DNA from: Mesodorylaimus sp. YZB2_4
Lineage: Eukaryota; Nematoda; Enoplea; Dorylaimida; Dorylaimidae
DNA length: 64,000 bases
Reading direction: 5' to 3'
NCBI GenBank assembly: GCA_030248295.1
Contig: JASANH010000020.1
Span: 23,667 to 87,666, forward strand
The number at the start of each line of letters is the position of its first letter. The stretch's first letter is position 1. Positions 24,430 through 35,849 of the stretch are shown here, in pieces. The translations under genes were made by a program, and so were the position numbers. The notes below the pieces were generated by a model. It worked only from the letters and a program-made list of their open reading frames with translations. It had not been told where the DNA came from and did no database searches.

Positions 24430-24625
24430 TTCGGTACAAATGCTTAAGCATAGGCAGTGTGAAGCGTAAAATAAAAAGCATGCGTGCAGTGTTGAGTAAT
24501 AAGTGGAAAGCGCGCAGTGTGAAGTGTAGAGTGAAACACGTGGACGCAGTGCGCAGCGTTAAGTAAAACAAAGCGCGCAGGGAGTGCGCAGTGTGGAGGT
24601 GGTGTAAGGGGCTGTTTGCAGTAGA
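24430..24625. repeat. degenerate GCAGTGTGAAG-type minisatellite
   Basis: Imperfect repeats of the core GCGCAGTGTGAAGTGTAGAGT recur about every 25-40 bp through this stretch. Confidence 0.45.
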
Positions 24626-26207
24626 CCGTTCGAGTCAGTGTAACTTTGGCGTTTACTGTCAACATAGGCTACAGTAATCTATCGTGCCAAAAAATTATGA
24701 TTCAGTACAGTGCTCACATATCTCCACAATAAGCGCCTCCAAAATGCATTCACTGTATCAGCGCCTGGATCACAATAACACTTTATACGCTAATTGACAG
24801 CCCTAAGAATCCGTTTTTCCACATATTCTAATGTTCCATTATCAACGAATTGCTTCGGAAAGTTTGGGGAATTGTAAAGCTTCAAGAACCCCTGCCGTTA
24901 AAACTGTCATGATCGGGGCATATGACTTCTCACGAATACGGATGAAACTTGGGGCATTTGATGCCCTACCCAACAGTAGTACATGGCCGCAGTATGACCG
25001 CTCCACGTTGCATCTGTTGGCCTTTCAAAAATGTGACTAAATTCTCGGCCAAAACATCAGTGGCCTCAACATAAACGATGGTTCCTGAATAACTACTACA
25101 GATAACTTGACTTTCTTTTCTTTTGAGATCGAGCACAGAATCAGCTACAAAAATTTTTTTTCAAATTAAGAATTTGCAAAAGTTAAAATTTTGGTTGGCA
25201 ATCGAACAGATTCAAAAAATGGCCATGTTTGGTATCGCGACATACCTGTGTCGCCCCACATATTTCAATGAAACTTTAACCCGAGGTAGTTGATCATGTC
25301 CTGTACCTGTGATAAGATTTTCAGCCTTGGCATCGGACTCTGTAGTGAAATAATGTTCCCAAAAGTGGCCATATTTTTCTAAAAATCGAGAATTTTGGCG
25401 CACCCCTAAAGCGTGTGAAGTGGTGCGAATGAAAAGTGAACTTGCAAATTTAAATAGATTATAATGATGAGTACAACATCATGAGCCAAGTGATTTTGTT
25501 TGGACGCGATCTAGCCAACCGAGCTTGGCTATAAAAAAATAGATTGCGCATAAGATATTGCGGTGGACTCTTCGAGCTAGATCAAAACTCACACGAATGA
25601 TAAGTTCTGATTTGCAGAAAGGCTTATATTTTCTGCTCAGTACTAGCAAAACTTCTTGCTGTCTGCTAAAGCTCGATTTTGTGAATCTGGCGAGTAGAGA
25701 GAAGGCGGGTGAATATGGGTGCCTAACACGGAATCATGGTTATCAAAAGCATCGTTTCGGTATTATTGTCTCAAAGTTATTGATTGCGTGGGTCTGCTTC
25801 TCCCAGCGCCCACCAACCAATGCTTCCAAGCTTAAAGTCATTAAAAGCGCAAAACTCCAAAGTGATAGATATAATGACATTGCGAAATTCGGTATTTTGT
25901 CGTCGTCGTTCGTCGTTGTTCCTGGTCTTTGAGATTTCAGTATTCAAAAATTAGCTCCTATTACTGGTTATTTGTGTTACTGATATTAGTAGGCGACGTT
26001 AAGAGTACCTTATCTAGATGAGTAATCGTTTTTCTTTTTTTAATTCGATTTGTGGTTGTTTTCGGTCATGATGGCTGGAGAAATGCAAAGCGTCAAAGCA
26101 AAAAGTTTCTACGCAAACTCGCGTTGCATTTTCTGATCTACATGAAGCTTAATGCCAGGGAGTACAATGGCTTTTGTTCGTAAAGGTAGTCTGTATAATA
26201 AAGTGGG
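24626..26207. other. no recognisable gene
   Basis: AT-rich sequence with a 124-codon plus-strand frame at 25558-25932 that lacks an ATG start and any motif. No repeats shared with the rest of the window were noticed. Confidence 0.4.
26203..26207. other. target site duplication of BEL (left copy)
   Basis: GTGGG directly before the left LTR; the same five bases follow the right LTR at 31607-31611. Confidence 0.8.
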
Positions 26208-26434
26208 TGTCGCGGATTGGAGAGCAACCGCGAGGGTTGTAAAGAAGAACGATAGATGGCACTTTACATCCGCTAAGCCAGTTTCATGTTAGGACGAAGA
26301 CAAGGGTTTTTTTCGCTTTACTGTCATAGTGTACGGTCGGTTCGAAAGAGTATCTATATATAAACGCTAGTTTCGTTACGCATACGACTATCGCCAGGCA
26401 CGCGTCCGTCACCAACGACAACCTATTCGCGTCA
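26208..26434 (+). repeat. BEL 5' LTR
   Basis: Begins TGTCGCGGATTGG and ends CTATTCGCGTCA, giving TG...CA ends. TATATATAAACG at about 26355-26366 is a likely TATA box. Identical to the 3' LTR except for one fewer T at about 26308-26314. Confidence 0.92.
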
Positions 26435-26436
26435 AG

Positions 26437-26450
26437 TGGTAGCAGAACGT
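26437..26450 (+). promoter_or_regulatory. probable tRNA primer-binding site of BEL
   Basis: TGGTAGCAGAACGT begins two bases after the LTR. Its TGG start pairs with a tRNA CCA end. The tRNA species is not assigned. Confidence 0.55.
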
Positions 26451-26517
26451 GGTTGGTTGGTTCGGTTTGGTTAACGTTGGTTCGGTTGGTCGTGGGACGG
26501 GCAACGGAAGATCGAAA

Positions 26518-29458
26518 ATGGCAGCGGTCTCGGGTGGCCGAATTCGCCAACGTCTGGGCCCTGCGAAGAAGATTCTACGCGCAGCAATGGGGCGAAGTCC
26601 GCAAGTAGAACTGGAAACGGTCGAGTCAAGGCATCTCGCGAAGTTGGAAGAAGAGTGCGAAGGATACGTAAGTAAATTGGACGGTCTTTATGAGAAATAC
26701 GAAGCGCTGATGCGGGAGTTGGATGGTGTTGAGGAAAATGGGACAACGGAGGAGGAATCGTTGGAAGCGGCTGAAATCGAGGCTGAAGTCGTCGAGATCA
26801 GGGCGCACGTGCGAGCTAAGTTGAAGGCAGCCGCAGCGCGTAGGCAGCGTGAAGTGGCAGAGGGGGAACGGGAACGTCTGCGGGTCATGGAAACGGAGGA
26901 GCGCAGGCAGAAGCTGCAGAAAGAGTTTGAGATTATGGAGCGCGAGTCGGCGCGGCGAATGGAAACGCAGCGGGAGGCCATGGCAGCAGCAGTACAAAAT
27001 GGTAATCCGCAAAATAACGGCAGCGTAAGCGGCGCTGGTAACGTAAAGCTTCCAAAGCTTACTCTGGCAGAATTTGGCGGTGATCTCATGCAATGGAAAC
27101 CATTTTGGGATTCCTTCGAAGCTACTATCGATCGTAATAGGAGCTGCGATAACCGCACGAAGTTGGACTACCTCATGAAGTCGCTCAAGGGTGAACCGCT
27201 CGACATGGTCAGGGGATTCGCTATCACCAACGAAAATTATGAGGTCGTCGCTCGCCGTTTGAAACAGCGCTATGATCAGCCAGATCTTATCATTCAAGAG
27301 CATGCTATTGCCATAAATGAACTCCCAGTCGCGCATACAATGACATATGTCCCAGTCATACTGAATAAGTTCGAAATGCACTTGCGATCAATTGAAGCTC
27401 TCGGCAGAGGGGTCGACGACGCCTGGGTTATCACATTCTACTCAAAGTTGCCAGTCGAGTTCCAGAGGCGGTTGCAGGAGAAAACAGGAAAGAAGGCATG
27501 GAAAGTCGAGGAGTTCCTGGAGGCAGTTCGTCAAATCGCTGATATCCACTGCTATAGCCCGACTCATGGCAAGCACTCGCCTGTAGAACGAAAAGGGAAA
27601 CCTCAGAGCGAGGGCCAAAATCGCAGAGACGATAAATCCGCTCATTATCATCGCACAACGGAAACGTTGTTGGTCCACTCGAAGAAAGTTCCAAATTGCG
27701 CCTTCTGCGATGAAAAGCATTACTCCGATGAGTGTACAAAGTTCAAAACGGAAGAGGAACGCCGCGCCCAGTTGAAAAATCGCTGCTTCATATGTCTGCG
27801 GTCAAATCATCTCGCAAAGGATTGCAAAGAGAAGCAAAAACCATGTCGCTACTGCAAATGGGAAAATCCAAAAATCCGCAAGCATCACTCCGCCTTGTGC
27901 CCGATCAAAGAAAAATCGACACCTCTTGAGGAAAACGCGAAACCAGAAGGAATCGCTCTATTTGCAAATACCAAACAGTCATTCTTGCAGACTGCGGTTG
28001 TAAACGCTTATCAGTTCCTAAGGAATAAAACGCCCAGGCAGAAGGTCAATCTTGTCATCGATCCAGGATCGACAGATACGTACATACGCAAAGCCATCGC
28101 TGACCAGTTACAATTGAAAGAGCTCAAACGCGAGAAGATTTGGGTTGGAAGGTTCCAATCGAAACCGGTCTGCATCACTACGCCTATCGTAAAAGTCCAT
28201 CTCGAAACTCGTGATGGGACTCGCATCAGTGTCCAAGCAAAGGTTCTGGACGAAATCACTACGCCGCTATATCGCCCGCAAGACGCATATGAAGCTATCG
28301 CTGGAGAATTAGAAGAGTACGACATCGCAGACTCGACGCTGCATGAAGACAAACCATTCGGAGTCGATCTGCTACTAGGGAGCGACTACTACCCGCTGGT
28401 CGCCATAGGCGCCCCTATCCGAATTCGGGATACAGTCAGCATCATCCCCACCAAGTTTGGCTACGTCATAGCTGGTCATTTGGAGGTACACTCAGATAAC
28501 CATCAGCAACAAACGGCCATGCTCACAATCACGCAACCGTCGGTCTATGGAATAATGCCATTTGAAGAAACACTTGGCTCAGATCAAACGCAGTGCGAAC
28601 TCAGGGATCTATGGGAACTCGAAAAGGTTGGTCTGAAACACGAGAAGAAGGAAGAAGAAGACGAGAAGGCACTCGCTTATTTCAATCGCACTATCGCGTA
28701 CAGAAATGGCCGATATGAGGTCAAGTGGCCCTGGAAGGACCCAGAGGTTAAACCGCCAGGAAATTATAAGCTCGCTCATGATCGCGTTAGTTCGGTTTGC
28801 AAACGCTCGCTCATCCTGAAGAAGTACGATGAAATCATCGAGGATCAATTAAAGAAAGGAATCATCGAAGAGGTTCCGGAAGCTGCAAAGGAACGGCCGC
28901 AAGGTCCAGTGCACTACTTAGCTCATCATCCGGTCATTACGCCACAGAAAACAACCACAAAGGTTCGCATAGTATATGATGGCTCTGCGCGCAGCAAAAA
29001 CGCAGAACGAAGCCTAAATGAATGTCTTTATCGTGGTCCAGTCATCCTCGAGGATGTAGGCAAACTCCTGATTCGCTTCCGCTTACATCAAATCGCTCTC
29101 ATCTCCGACATCGAGAAGGCATTCTTGCAAGTTGGCTTACAAGAAGAAGACCGTGATGTTACCCGCTTCATCTGGATCAAAGACATAACCAAATCCGCAT
29201 CGCCAGGCAACTTAATCGAATATCGTTTCACACGAGTGCCATTCGGGGTGATCTCGAGTCCATTCTTACTCGCAGCAACCATTTTGCATCATCTCAATCT
29301 GAAAGGCGGACCTGTTGCAGAAAAAATCGCTCAGAATATCTATGTGGACAACGTCATCACTGGCTGTCATACACTCGAACAGAGCAAGCAATTCTACGAG
29401 ACTGCCAAACAACTCTTCGCCATCGCTTCAATGAACCGGAAGACACAAAGCCAAAGAA
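26518..29458 (+). CDS. BEL gag-protease-RT polyprotein (front part)
   Basis: The first ATG in frame is at 26518; the frame stays open for 980 codons. Residues about 25-175 form a highly charged coiled coil (many EERR and KLEEE stretches). Residues about 180-345 match the DUF1759 Gag domain (KLPKLTLAEFGGDLMQWKPF, WDSFEATID). Three Cys-rich knuckles follow at about 27700-27900 (CAFC, CFICLRSNHLAKDC, CRYC). The protease block has VIDPGSTDTYI with Asp at 28060, a DUF1758-type active site with DPG instead of DSG/DTG. RT has IVYDGSAR, ISDIEKAFLQVGL and YVDN at 29341-29352. From 29459 the sequence collapses into low-complexity C and A runs, so the end of RT is lost. Confidence 0.9.
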
Positions 29459-29636
29459 AAGTCCCAGAGAAGGGGGGCGGGAGGGAGAGGGGACACGGAA
29501 GAGACCCCCCCCCCCAGGGAAAAACCCACCCCAAAAAAAAAAAAAAAAAACCCCCCCCCACCAAAAAAGCCCCCCCCCCCAAAGCCCCAACAAACAACCC
29601 AAGAGAGCACACCCCCCCCCCCCCCACCCTGGATAC
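29459..29636. other. low-complexity block replacing part of BEL pol
   Basis: About 180 bp of G-rich then C/A homopolymers (C11 at 29505-29515, an A run of about 20 bases and several C runs of 8-14). The frame stays open by chance and encodes Pro/Lys/Gly runs. About 400 codons of RT thumb and RNase H expected here are absent. It may be a real deletion filled with simple sequence, but it looks more like a sequencing or assembly artefact. Confidence 0.6.
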
Positions 29637-31426
29637 GGTCAGTCAAGCCGCTCTCAGTCTTTGTCGAGAATCGAGTACGTGATATCAAGAAAAACCCACA
29701 TCTGCGCTTTCGCTATGTGCCTACGAAAGACAATCCGGCAGACACAGCCACGAGAGGAAGGTCAAGCGCCGAACTGCAGAAAGATTCGCAATGGTGGCAT
29801 GGCCCGAAATGGCTAATACATCCTGAATCGGAATGGCCTGGCAACGAACATATGTTGGATCAGACGACACAGGAAAACATTGAATCAGAAGAGGCTAGAA
29901 AGAAAACGCCGCTGTTTACAATGGTTGCCACGGCGAGGCCACCAGACCGATTAGAAGTTCAGAACTTTTCAAGCTATACACGCCTGCTTCGAATCACAGC
30001 ATTGTGTCAGAAATTTGGACGGAAATGCCGAAGTCAAGACAGCTATAAGGGAGAACAACTTACGGCGCATGACATAGAAATCGCAGAGTCATACTGGATA
30101 AAACGAGATCAAGAAGCGCACTTTGGAGAAGAACGACAACGTCTAGAATGTGGAGAATCAGTACACATCGGACAAATCCCGCTAGAACTGGATGCCAAGG
30201 GTCTGATTCGAGGTCGAGGTCGGATCACACACGCTCCTCTGAACGAAGAGGCAAAGAAGCCAATCCTGCTATCGAGGAAATCTGAGCTTGCGAAGTTGAT
30301 AATCGCACACACTCACGCTCAACTGTGTCACGCTGGAACGGCACAGACGCTCGCTCATCTTCGCCAACGCTTTTGGGTCACCGCCGGACGGCAGGTTGTG
30401 TTCAATGTCATTCGTCGCTGCACTCAGTGCAAAAAGCTCGATGGAGGTCCATTTACTGCGCCAGAATCTCCAAGCTTACCGCGTGAACGAGTCAATGTCT
30501 TCACACCGTTCGGGTCGATTGGCGTCGACTACCTTGGTCCACTCACAGTTACAATTGGGAAGAACAAACTCGCAAAGCGTTGGATCTGCCTATTTACATG
30601 CACCGCAACAAGGGCAGTCCATCTCGAGGTCGTTGAGGGCTTAGGCGCTGACGACTTTCTCAACGTTTTCCGCATCTATATCGCACGCCGACAAAAGCCA
30701 AAAGTGGTCTGGTCGGACAACGCCGGTCAATTCACCGCAAAGCACGTACAGAGGTTCGCTGCTGACAATGGAATTCAATGGAAACGTATACCTGAACGGG
30801 CCCCCTGGATGGGTGGTTTCTACGAGCGACTTGTGGGAATGGTCAAGCGAGCGCTACTCAAGACAGTCGGGAACGCACTACTCAATGCGCGACAGCCACA
30901 GGTGCTTACAGCAGAAATATAAGCCGTAATTAATGACCGCCCTCTCATTCATGTGGGATCTGAACTTGGGGAAACGGTAATCACGCCAGCACATTTCATA
31001 CATCCTGGAGAATCACCTCGCGGAGAAAGTGTGGCAACACCCAACGAACACGCTGTCAAAGAATACTGGACGCGTCTACAGAATATATACAACGCATTCG
31101 TTAAAATATGGCAAACCGAATATTTGACCTCGCTACGAGAGCGCCAAAGGGTACAACTGAAGCAAGGAAGAATTAAGTCGGCATCTACACCGCAGATTGG
31201 AGAAATCGTTCAGATTAAATCAGAAGACCCACGACATCGCTGGCGCACAGGCATTATCAAAGATTTCGCCACAGCAACTGACGAAAAGATCAGGGTCGCC
31301 ATCATCAGGCTGACCAATGGACAAGAAATCAAACGGCCAATAGTTCATTTATACCCATTAGAAATCGTCAGTGGGGAGTGTCGCGGATTGGAGAGCAACC
31401 GCGAGGGTTGTAAAGAAGAACGATAG
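29637..31426 (+). pseudogene. BEL RNase H end, integrase and C-terminal domain
   Basis: The true frame resumes with SVFVENRVRDIKKNP and RYVPTKDNPADTATRG, the BEL RNase H/connection block. The integrase has an HHCC-type finger (HTHAQLCHAGTAQTLAHLRQ to CTQC, 30308-30425) and the catalytic acids in IGVDYLGP, WSDNAGQF and FYERLVGMVKRA. The frame meets TAA at 30920-30922, where relatives keep a Glu codon (TAEIEAV), so one G-to-T change probably inactivated it. The same frame continues to 31426 through a DUF5641-like domain (EYWTRLQNIYNAFVKIWQTE, PQIGEIVQIK) and runs into the 3' LTR. Confidence 0.85.
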
Positions 31427-31606
31427 ATGGCACTTTACATCCGCTAAGCCAGTTTCATGTTAGGACGAAGACAAGGGTTTTTTTTCGCTTTACTGTCATA
31501 GTGTACGGTCGGTTCGAAAGAGTATCTATATATAAACGCTAGTTTCGTTACGCATACGACTATCGCCAGGCACGCGTCCGTCACCAACGACAACCTATTC
31601 GCGTCA
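31379..31606 (+). repeat. BEL 3' LTR
   Basis: Starts TGTCGCGG directly after a purine-rich AGTGGGGAG tract and ends GCGTCA. One T longer than the 5' LTR. Followed by GTGGG. Confidence 0.92.
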
Positions 31607-31875
31607 GTGGGGAGCCAGCTTTACTATAAGCCTGTGGCTATCAGAGTGTTCGAGCGTGGCATAAAAGTAGGCATGGCGGAGGCGACAAGTATAACGTTTC
31701 ATAAACAATGCCAGGTACTAAAAGTAAGCTAAGCCTAAAGCGTAACCTTGCTATAGTCGGATTAATCAGCCTGAAGGCACTACGATGCACGGCGCCAGTC
31801 TGGCGGGGAGGCCCATGGCCGCGCGAAACACAAAACTAGTGACGAGCGCGCGCCTGAAAACAGGTTTCTTGTATG

Positions 31876-32115
31876 CTAGGGGCGGGGTTTTTTCGAATTC
31901 CAATCGCCAGATTTGCGATACCTTTTTCGAGTAAGGTCTTCTAGATAGCCGCATGACATCGAGAAGACCATCTGCACATTGATAAATGCAGAAAAGCCAA
32001 TGTTTTTGAACCCAGCTCGGTTTTGTTCAGTGAATTTGTCTTTCTCCCCACTGCACATCCACACAGCAGGCTGAACTATCCTTTGCGAACATCCGCTACG
32101 GTACCTGAATTGCAT
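31876..32115 (-). CDS. transposon ORF A, unknown function (copy 1)
   Basis: 79 codons from an ATG at 32115 to a TAG at the inner edge of the left inverted repeat. The central block (VWMCSGEKDKFTEQNRAGFK then SAFINVQMVFSMSCGY) is nearly identical in copy 2 (50382-50618). The size is small for a transposase and no DDE triad is visible. It could be an accessory protein or the remnant of a larger gene. It diverges from ORF B. Confidence 0.4.
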   Translation of the reverse strand: MQFRYRSGCSQRIVQPAVWMCSGEKDKFTEQNRAGFKNIGFSAFINVQMVFSMSCGYLEDLTRKRYRKSGDWNSKKPRP

Positions 32116-32190
32116 AAGTCGTGATATATAAAAATTATGAAAACTCTATTCATAGTACCAATAATTTTATTACTATTAGTTCGCGAAAGC

Positions 32191-32680
32191 TAACATGGCG
32201 ACACTGATGAGGACACCGAGCTGTTTACGGAGCCAGATGCCAGTATTTATATTGACATGGACACAAGTATGGATGTAGCCATGAACACACCAGAAGTTCA
32301 CGTCCAGTTAAACACAGATGTGAATTTGAATGATGGAGTGGATGGCGGATTAGCGTGAAAACGCACTCAAAAACGTCCATGTGGGATCACGCAGCATAAC
32401 TTAAATTTATTCCTCAATTGCAAGCTGATCCCGCTGCAAATGAAAAAAATGAAGGCCACTAGGGATCATAAGTACCTTGTGCCAGCAGTGCAACAGATTC
32501 CCCACCTCAATGCTCCAAAGTTCATGTAGGAAAAATACATGTGCGCCCCGAATTTAACAAAGATGCTCTGGCACCAATCGAGAAATTCGATAGCCCCGAT
32601 GTACAACTAAAGCTAGCACTGATCAATGCGAGCCTTAATTTTTTCCGCCTTACACCCCGCCCCCGCCCGCCATAAAAGGT
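32191..32680 (+). pseudogene. transposon ORF B, unknown function (copy 1)
   Basis: A frame shared with copy 2 encodes an acidic start (DEDTELFTEPDASIYIDMDT), a basic KRTQKRPCGITQHNLNLFLN block and, after a frame change, VRPEFNKDALAPIEKF and LALINASLNFFRL. In copy 1, a TGA at about 32356 replaces a Ser codon that copy 2 retains, and a TAG lies at about 32527. Function unknown. Confidence 0.4.
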
Positions 32681-33341
32681 CAATAAAATCCACCCCTGCC
32701 GAGCGGGACAATCCTTAGATACATGTCCTTTTGCTAAAACTCTCCCGCCCCTAGCATACAAGAAACCTGTTTTCAGGCGCGCTCTCGTTACTAGTTTTGT
32801 GTTCCGCGCGGCCATGGGCCTCCCCGCCAGACTGGCGCCGTGCGTCGTAGTGCCTCTAGGCTGATTAATCCGACTATTACTGGATCTTCTATCCTGAATG
32901 CAGGTTCACTACATCTTCTCCCCTACAATTCATGTTTCTGGCCCATCAGATAGTCGCCATATGGTTTCACGACTGGCTTACGAATTCTCGCTGACAGGGC
33001 TCAGGTTGGTGGCATATGGCTGGTATTGATTGATGGCTTGGAAACAGGTGTTCCTTACTCTGTTTGCTGTGGTTGCTGTAAAGCTGGCTGTTGTTGATAT
33101 CGGCTTGGCACTCGACCACCTTCTTCTTGTTGAAGCGGCTCTGCATAGTCTGCCAGCGCCTGAGACGACGGATCTTGTTTATGTGCTGGGTGTTCTACAG
33201 AAGGCTGTATACTCTGCGATTGGTCCTGCGCGCTTGATGATGCTGATCATGCATGTGCTCTGCTTTTGTCTTGGACTGTGTCATGCTCAGGCTGCTGTGC
33301 TGACCACATCTGATCAGCGTGTTTCCTAGAGATTTTACTGT

Positions 33342-34146
33342 TTACGCTGACCAAGTATGAATATTCTGCTGTTCTTTGCGCAGTGCCTTTATCATCACCT
33401 TTGCCCTGCGTGCGTTGTACCCATACTGTCTTTCCCTCCATAAAACGAGCGTGGTGTACGTACAAGTGCGGTCATGGTACTGCTGTTGCTTGAAAAGGGA
33501 GCGGTCGATCGCGTGGGGAACATTCGGTTTCAGCAAGTCAAGCAGGGTGCGGATGCGGCGTCTAAACATAAGTTCAGCAAGTTCTCGTCCCGTAGTACTG
33601 CGCGGAGTGTTGCGATAAGAAATCAGAAATCGCTGAAGGCGGAGACTCTGATCGCTGTTCCCATCTCGCGCTGCTGTGGAGCGTTGTTTTGACTGTTTGT
33701 ACCGCACGCTCAGCAAGTCCATTTGTTTTCGGATGGTATGGCGTACTTCGGATGTTCTTGATGCCGTTGCTGGTACAGAATTCCTTGAATTCCGCTGAGA
33801 CAGAATTCGGTTCATTATCTGAAATAATGGTGCGTGGTAAACCAAATTGTGCGAAGACAGCCCGCAGTAACCGGATTGCTGCGGATGTCGATGTATCCAA
33901 GGTTGGTTTGATTTCAAGTTATTCGGTGTAGGTATCCACAATAACTAGCCATGACTTCCCTTTAAACGGTCCAGCGTAGTCAATGTGCACTCGCGACCAT
34001 GGTTCGGCTGGCACAGCCCATAAATATAATGGTACTTCCGGCTGTTTCGGTCGAGTTTCCTGACAGCCGTTGCAGCTTTTCACGAACTGTTCGATGTCCT
34101 CGTCAATGTGCGGCCACCACTTATGCCATTTCGCAAGTGACTTCAT
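33342..34146 (-). pseudogene. gypsy integrase
   Basis: Shows the end of the zinc finger (KWWPHIDEDIEQFVKSCNGC). The catalytic acids lie in VHIDYAGPF, TIISDNEPNSV and NGLAERAVQTV. A stop falls at 33919-33921 and a frame change near 33690. The C-terminal region (SYRNTPRSTTGRELAELMF) runs on to 33342. No chromodomain or PWWP follows. Confidence 0.7.
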
Positions 34147-34682
34147 CGCTGCTTCTCCTGTATGTCACTCGGGCAAGGCCTCCAGGATTTCCATGCGCAG
34201 CTCTGTTGGAATTACAATCCTTCCTTGCCATAGAAGAATCTCCTCCTCATACGACAGTACTTGCCTCTTGTCGAAAAACACCTCATGTCATGTCATGTCA
34301 TGCATCATTCATACATTAACGCATAAGCGCACTTGGAAATGTATGAAACACAGAGAAAAAAGAACTACCAATTGAACCTGCAGCTCGGATGGTAATTGCT
34401 TCTTGTCGCCTGGCCAGCCCCGCTCGTGATATGCGATGATTCGGGTCCATGTTGGATCTCGAATCGTTTGTTGTTGCAATACGAACCGCGTTACAAGCGA
34501 TACCTTCAACTAGAGGTTCAGTAGGTGGTAAACCTGTCCCAGTTGCTCCGTCGCTGAACTTGATGTGTTCTTGCTAGGAAGGCGCGATAATGCGTCCGCT
34601 GGCGCATTGCTGCCCCCACTAAAATACTCTATGTCGTAGTCGTATGTGCTGAGGGTAAGCGCCCATCGTACCAAGCGATTGT

Positions 34683-35560
34683 TTAGCAATTTTGAAATCT
34701 CTCGCTGCGCTCCAAAAATTTTCTTAACGGTTTGTGGTCCGCTCTCAATGTAAAGTGTCTGCCGTACAGGTACTGATGGTATTTTGTCACACCAAAAATA
34801 AGTCCTAGTGCTTCTTTGTCAATGCATGCATAGCGTTTTTCTGCCTCTTTCAATGTGCGTGATGCGTATGCAATAGGTCTATCTGTGCCGTCGGGAAATC
34901 TTTGCATCAAACCTGCCCCTAGTCCCTTGTAGCTAGCATCTGTTGCGAAAATGAGCGGTTTGTGAGCGTCATAATTAACTAGAGCATCCTGCCCCGTCAA
35001 GATTTGCTCAAGCTGCTGGACGCATTGATCGTCGTCCTTTGTCTATCTCCAGACTGTATTCTTCTCCGTCAAACGATGCAGGTTAGCACAAAGCGTTTGA
35101 AGCCGTGGAATAAATTTGGCATCTTGGTTGATTGATCCCAAAAATGAGCGTAACTCGGAAACTTTGGTTGGCATCTGCAAATTGTTGATTGCCCAATCCG
35201 TTCTGTCGTTGGATGGATCCCACCTGCATCAATCGTATGTCCGAGATAAGTGACAGAAGTTTGCAAAAACTTGCATTTTTGGGCGTGCGTTTTGACGTTT
35301 GCTGCGGATAAGCGTTCGAGTGCTGCTCGAAGGCATGCATTGTGCTCCGACACGGTTCTCCCTCCAAAAAATATCTTCGATGAAAGGTTTAGCGGCCTCG
35401 AGTCCTTCTAAGATCGACTCCATCGTCTTTTGAAGTCAAGCCAGTGCGGAGCTTACTCCCGAAAGGTAAGAGCCTATAACGCAAATAGCCGTTGTGCGTT
35501 GCAATCACAAAGTCATTCCTCGACCTTTCATCGAACTCCATTTGCAAATATGCCTCTATC
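34683..35560 (-). pseudogene. gypsy RT and RNase H fragments
   Basis: RT pieces in several frames read AYLQMEFDERSRNDFVIATH (about 35550), GLEAAKPFIEDIFWRE (about 35400) and AANVKTHAQKCKFLQTSVTY (about 35290). The catalytic YxDD is replaced by FIED, so the enzyme would be dead even without the frameshifts. RNase H (35000-34683) is open: PLIFATDASYKGLGAGLMQR, then IDKEALGLIFGVTKYHQYLY and LRADHKPLRKF. Confidence 0.65.
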
Positions 35561-35612
35561 AAGTCAATTTTTGAGAAATGCTATGCACCAGTCCAGTCCA
35601 AATAGTGATGCG

Positions 35613-35849
35613 TCATCCTGCTTGACGACGTATACTTGCAATTGTTTGGCTTTTCCGAAAGCCTTGACTGGGATCGTTGCTTCGCCTAACGTTTCCACTG
35701 GTACCTTGGTGTAGGCCACTGGCGTGGGCCACTGGCGCGAGTCGTGGCGAACCGATTTTCTCTCTTGTTGCCTCGCTGATCACGGTTTGCGCTGCCCCAG
35801 GGTCGTACAGCATGCTGACCTTTGTACCGTTGAGCTGTGCTTGTAACAT
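35613..35849 (-). pseudogene. gypsy aspartic protease fragment
   Basis: Encodes KVSMLYDPGAAQTVISEATR, an aspartic protease active-site block with DPGA. It lies between the zinc knuckle and RT, as expected. A TAG at 35613 and frame changes follow. Confidence 0.6.

Larger units (their letters stand above)
26208..31606 (+). mobile_element. BEL/Pao LTR retrotransposon
   Basis: A 5.4-kb element with LTRs of 227 and 228 bp (26208-26434 and 31379-31606) that differ by a single T in a T-run. The 5-bp direct repeat GTGGG at 26203-26207 and 31607-31611 is its target duplication. Internal order is primer site, gag with three zinc knuckles, aspartic protease, RT, RNase H remnant, integrase and DUF5641-like tail, which is the BEL/Pao order. 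It is inactive in this copy: a low-complexity block replaces part of RT/RNase H, and the integrase has one stop codon. Near-identical LTRs indicate a recent insertion. Confidence 0.92.
31754..32876. mobile_element. 1.12-kb TIR DNA transposon, copy 1, inside the gypsy 3' LTR
   Basis: Terminal inverted repeats of 133 bp (31754-31886 and 32744-32876) begin TAGTCGGATTAATCAGCCT and pair with few mismatches. A second copy lies at 49628-50740. The interior carries two divergently oriented reading frames separated by an AT-rich gap containing GATATATAAAA (about 32123). Compared with the empty LTR at 37286, the filled site has about two extra bases, compatible with a TA-type target duplication. I cannot match its proteins to a known transposase, so it may be non-autonomous or a new family. 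Confidence 0.75.

Noticed and set aside
25558-25932. 124-codon plus-strand ORF
   Set aside because: No ATG start, no motif, no neighbouring context.
26626-27381. 251-codon minus-strand ORF within BEL gag
   Set aside because: Shadow of the well-supported gag frame; no motif of its own.
29459-29682. Pro/Lys/Gly-rich C-terminus of the BEL polyprotein
   Set aside because: It is translation of low-complexity C and A runs; the real frame resumes at about 29637.
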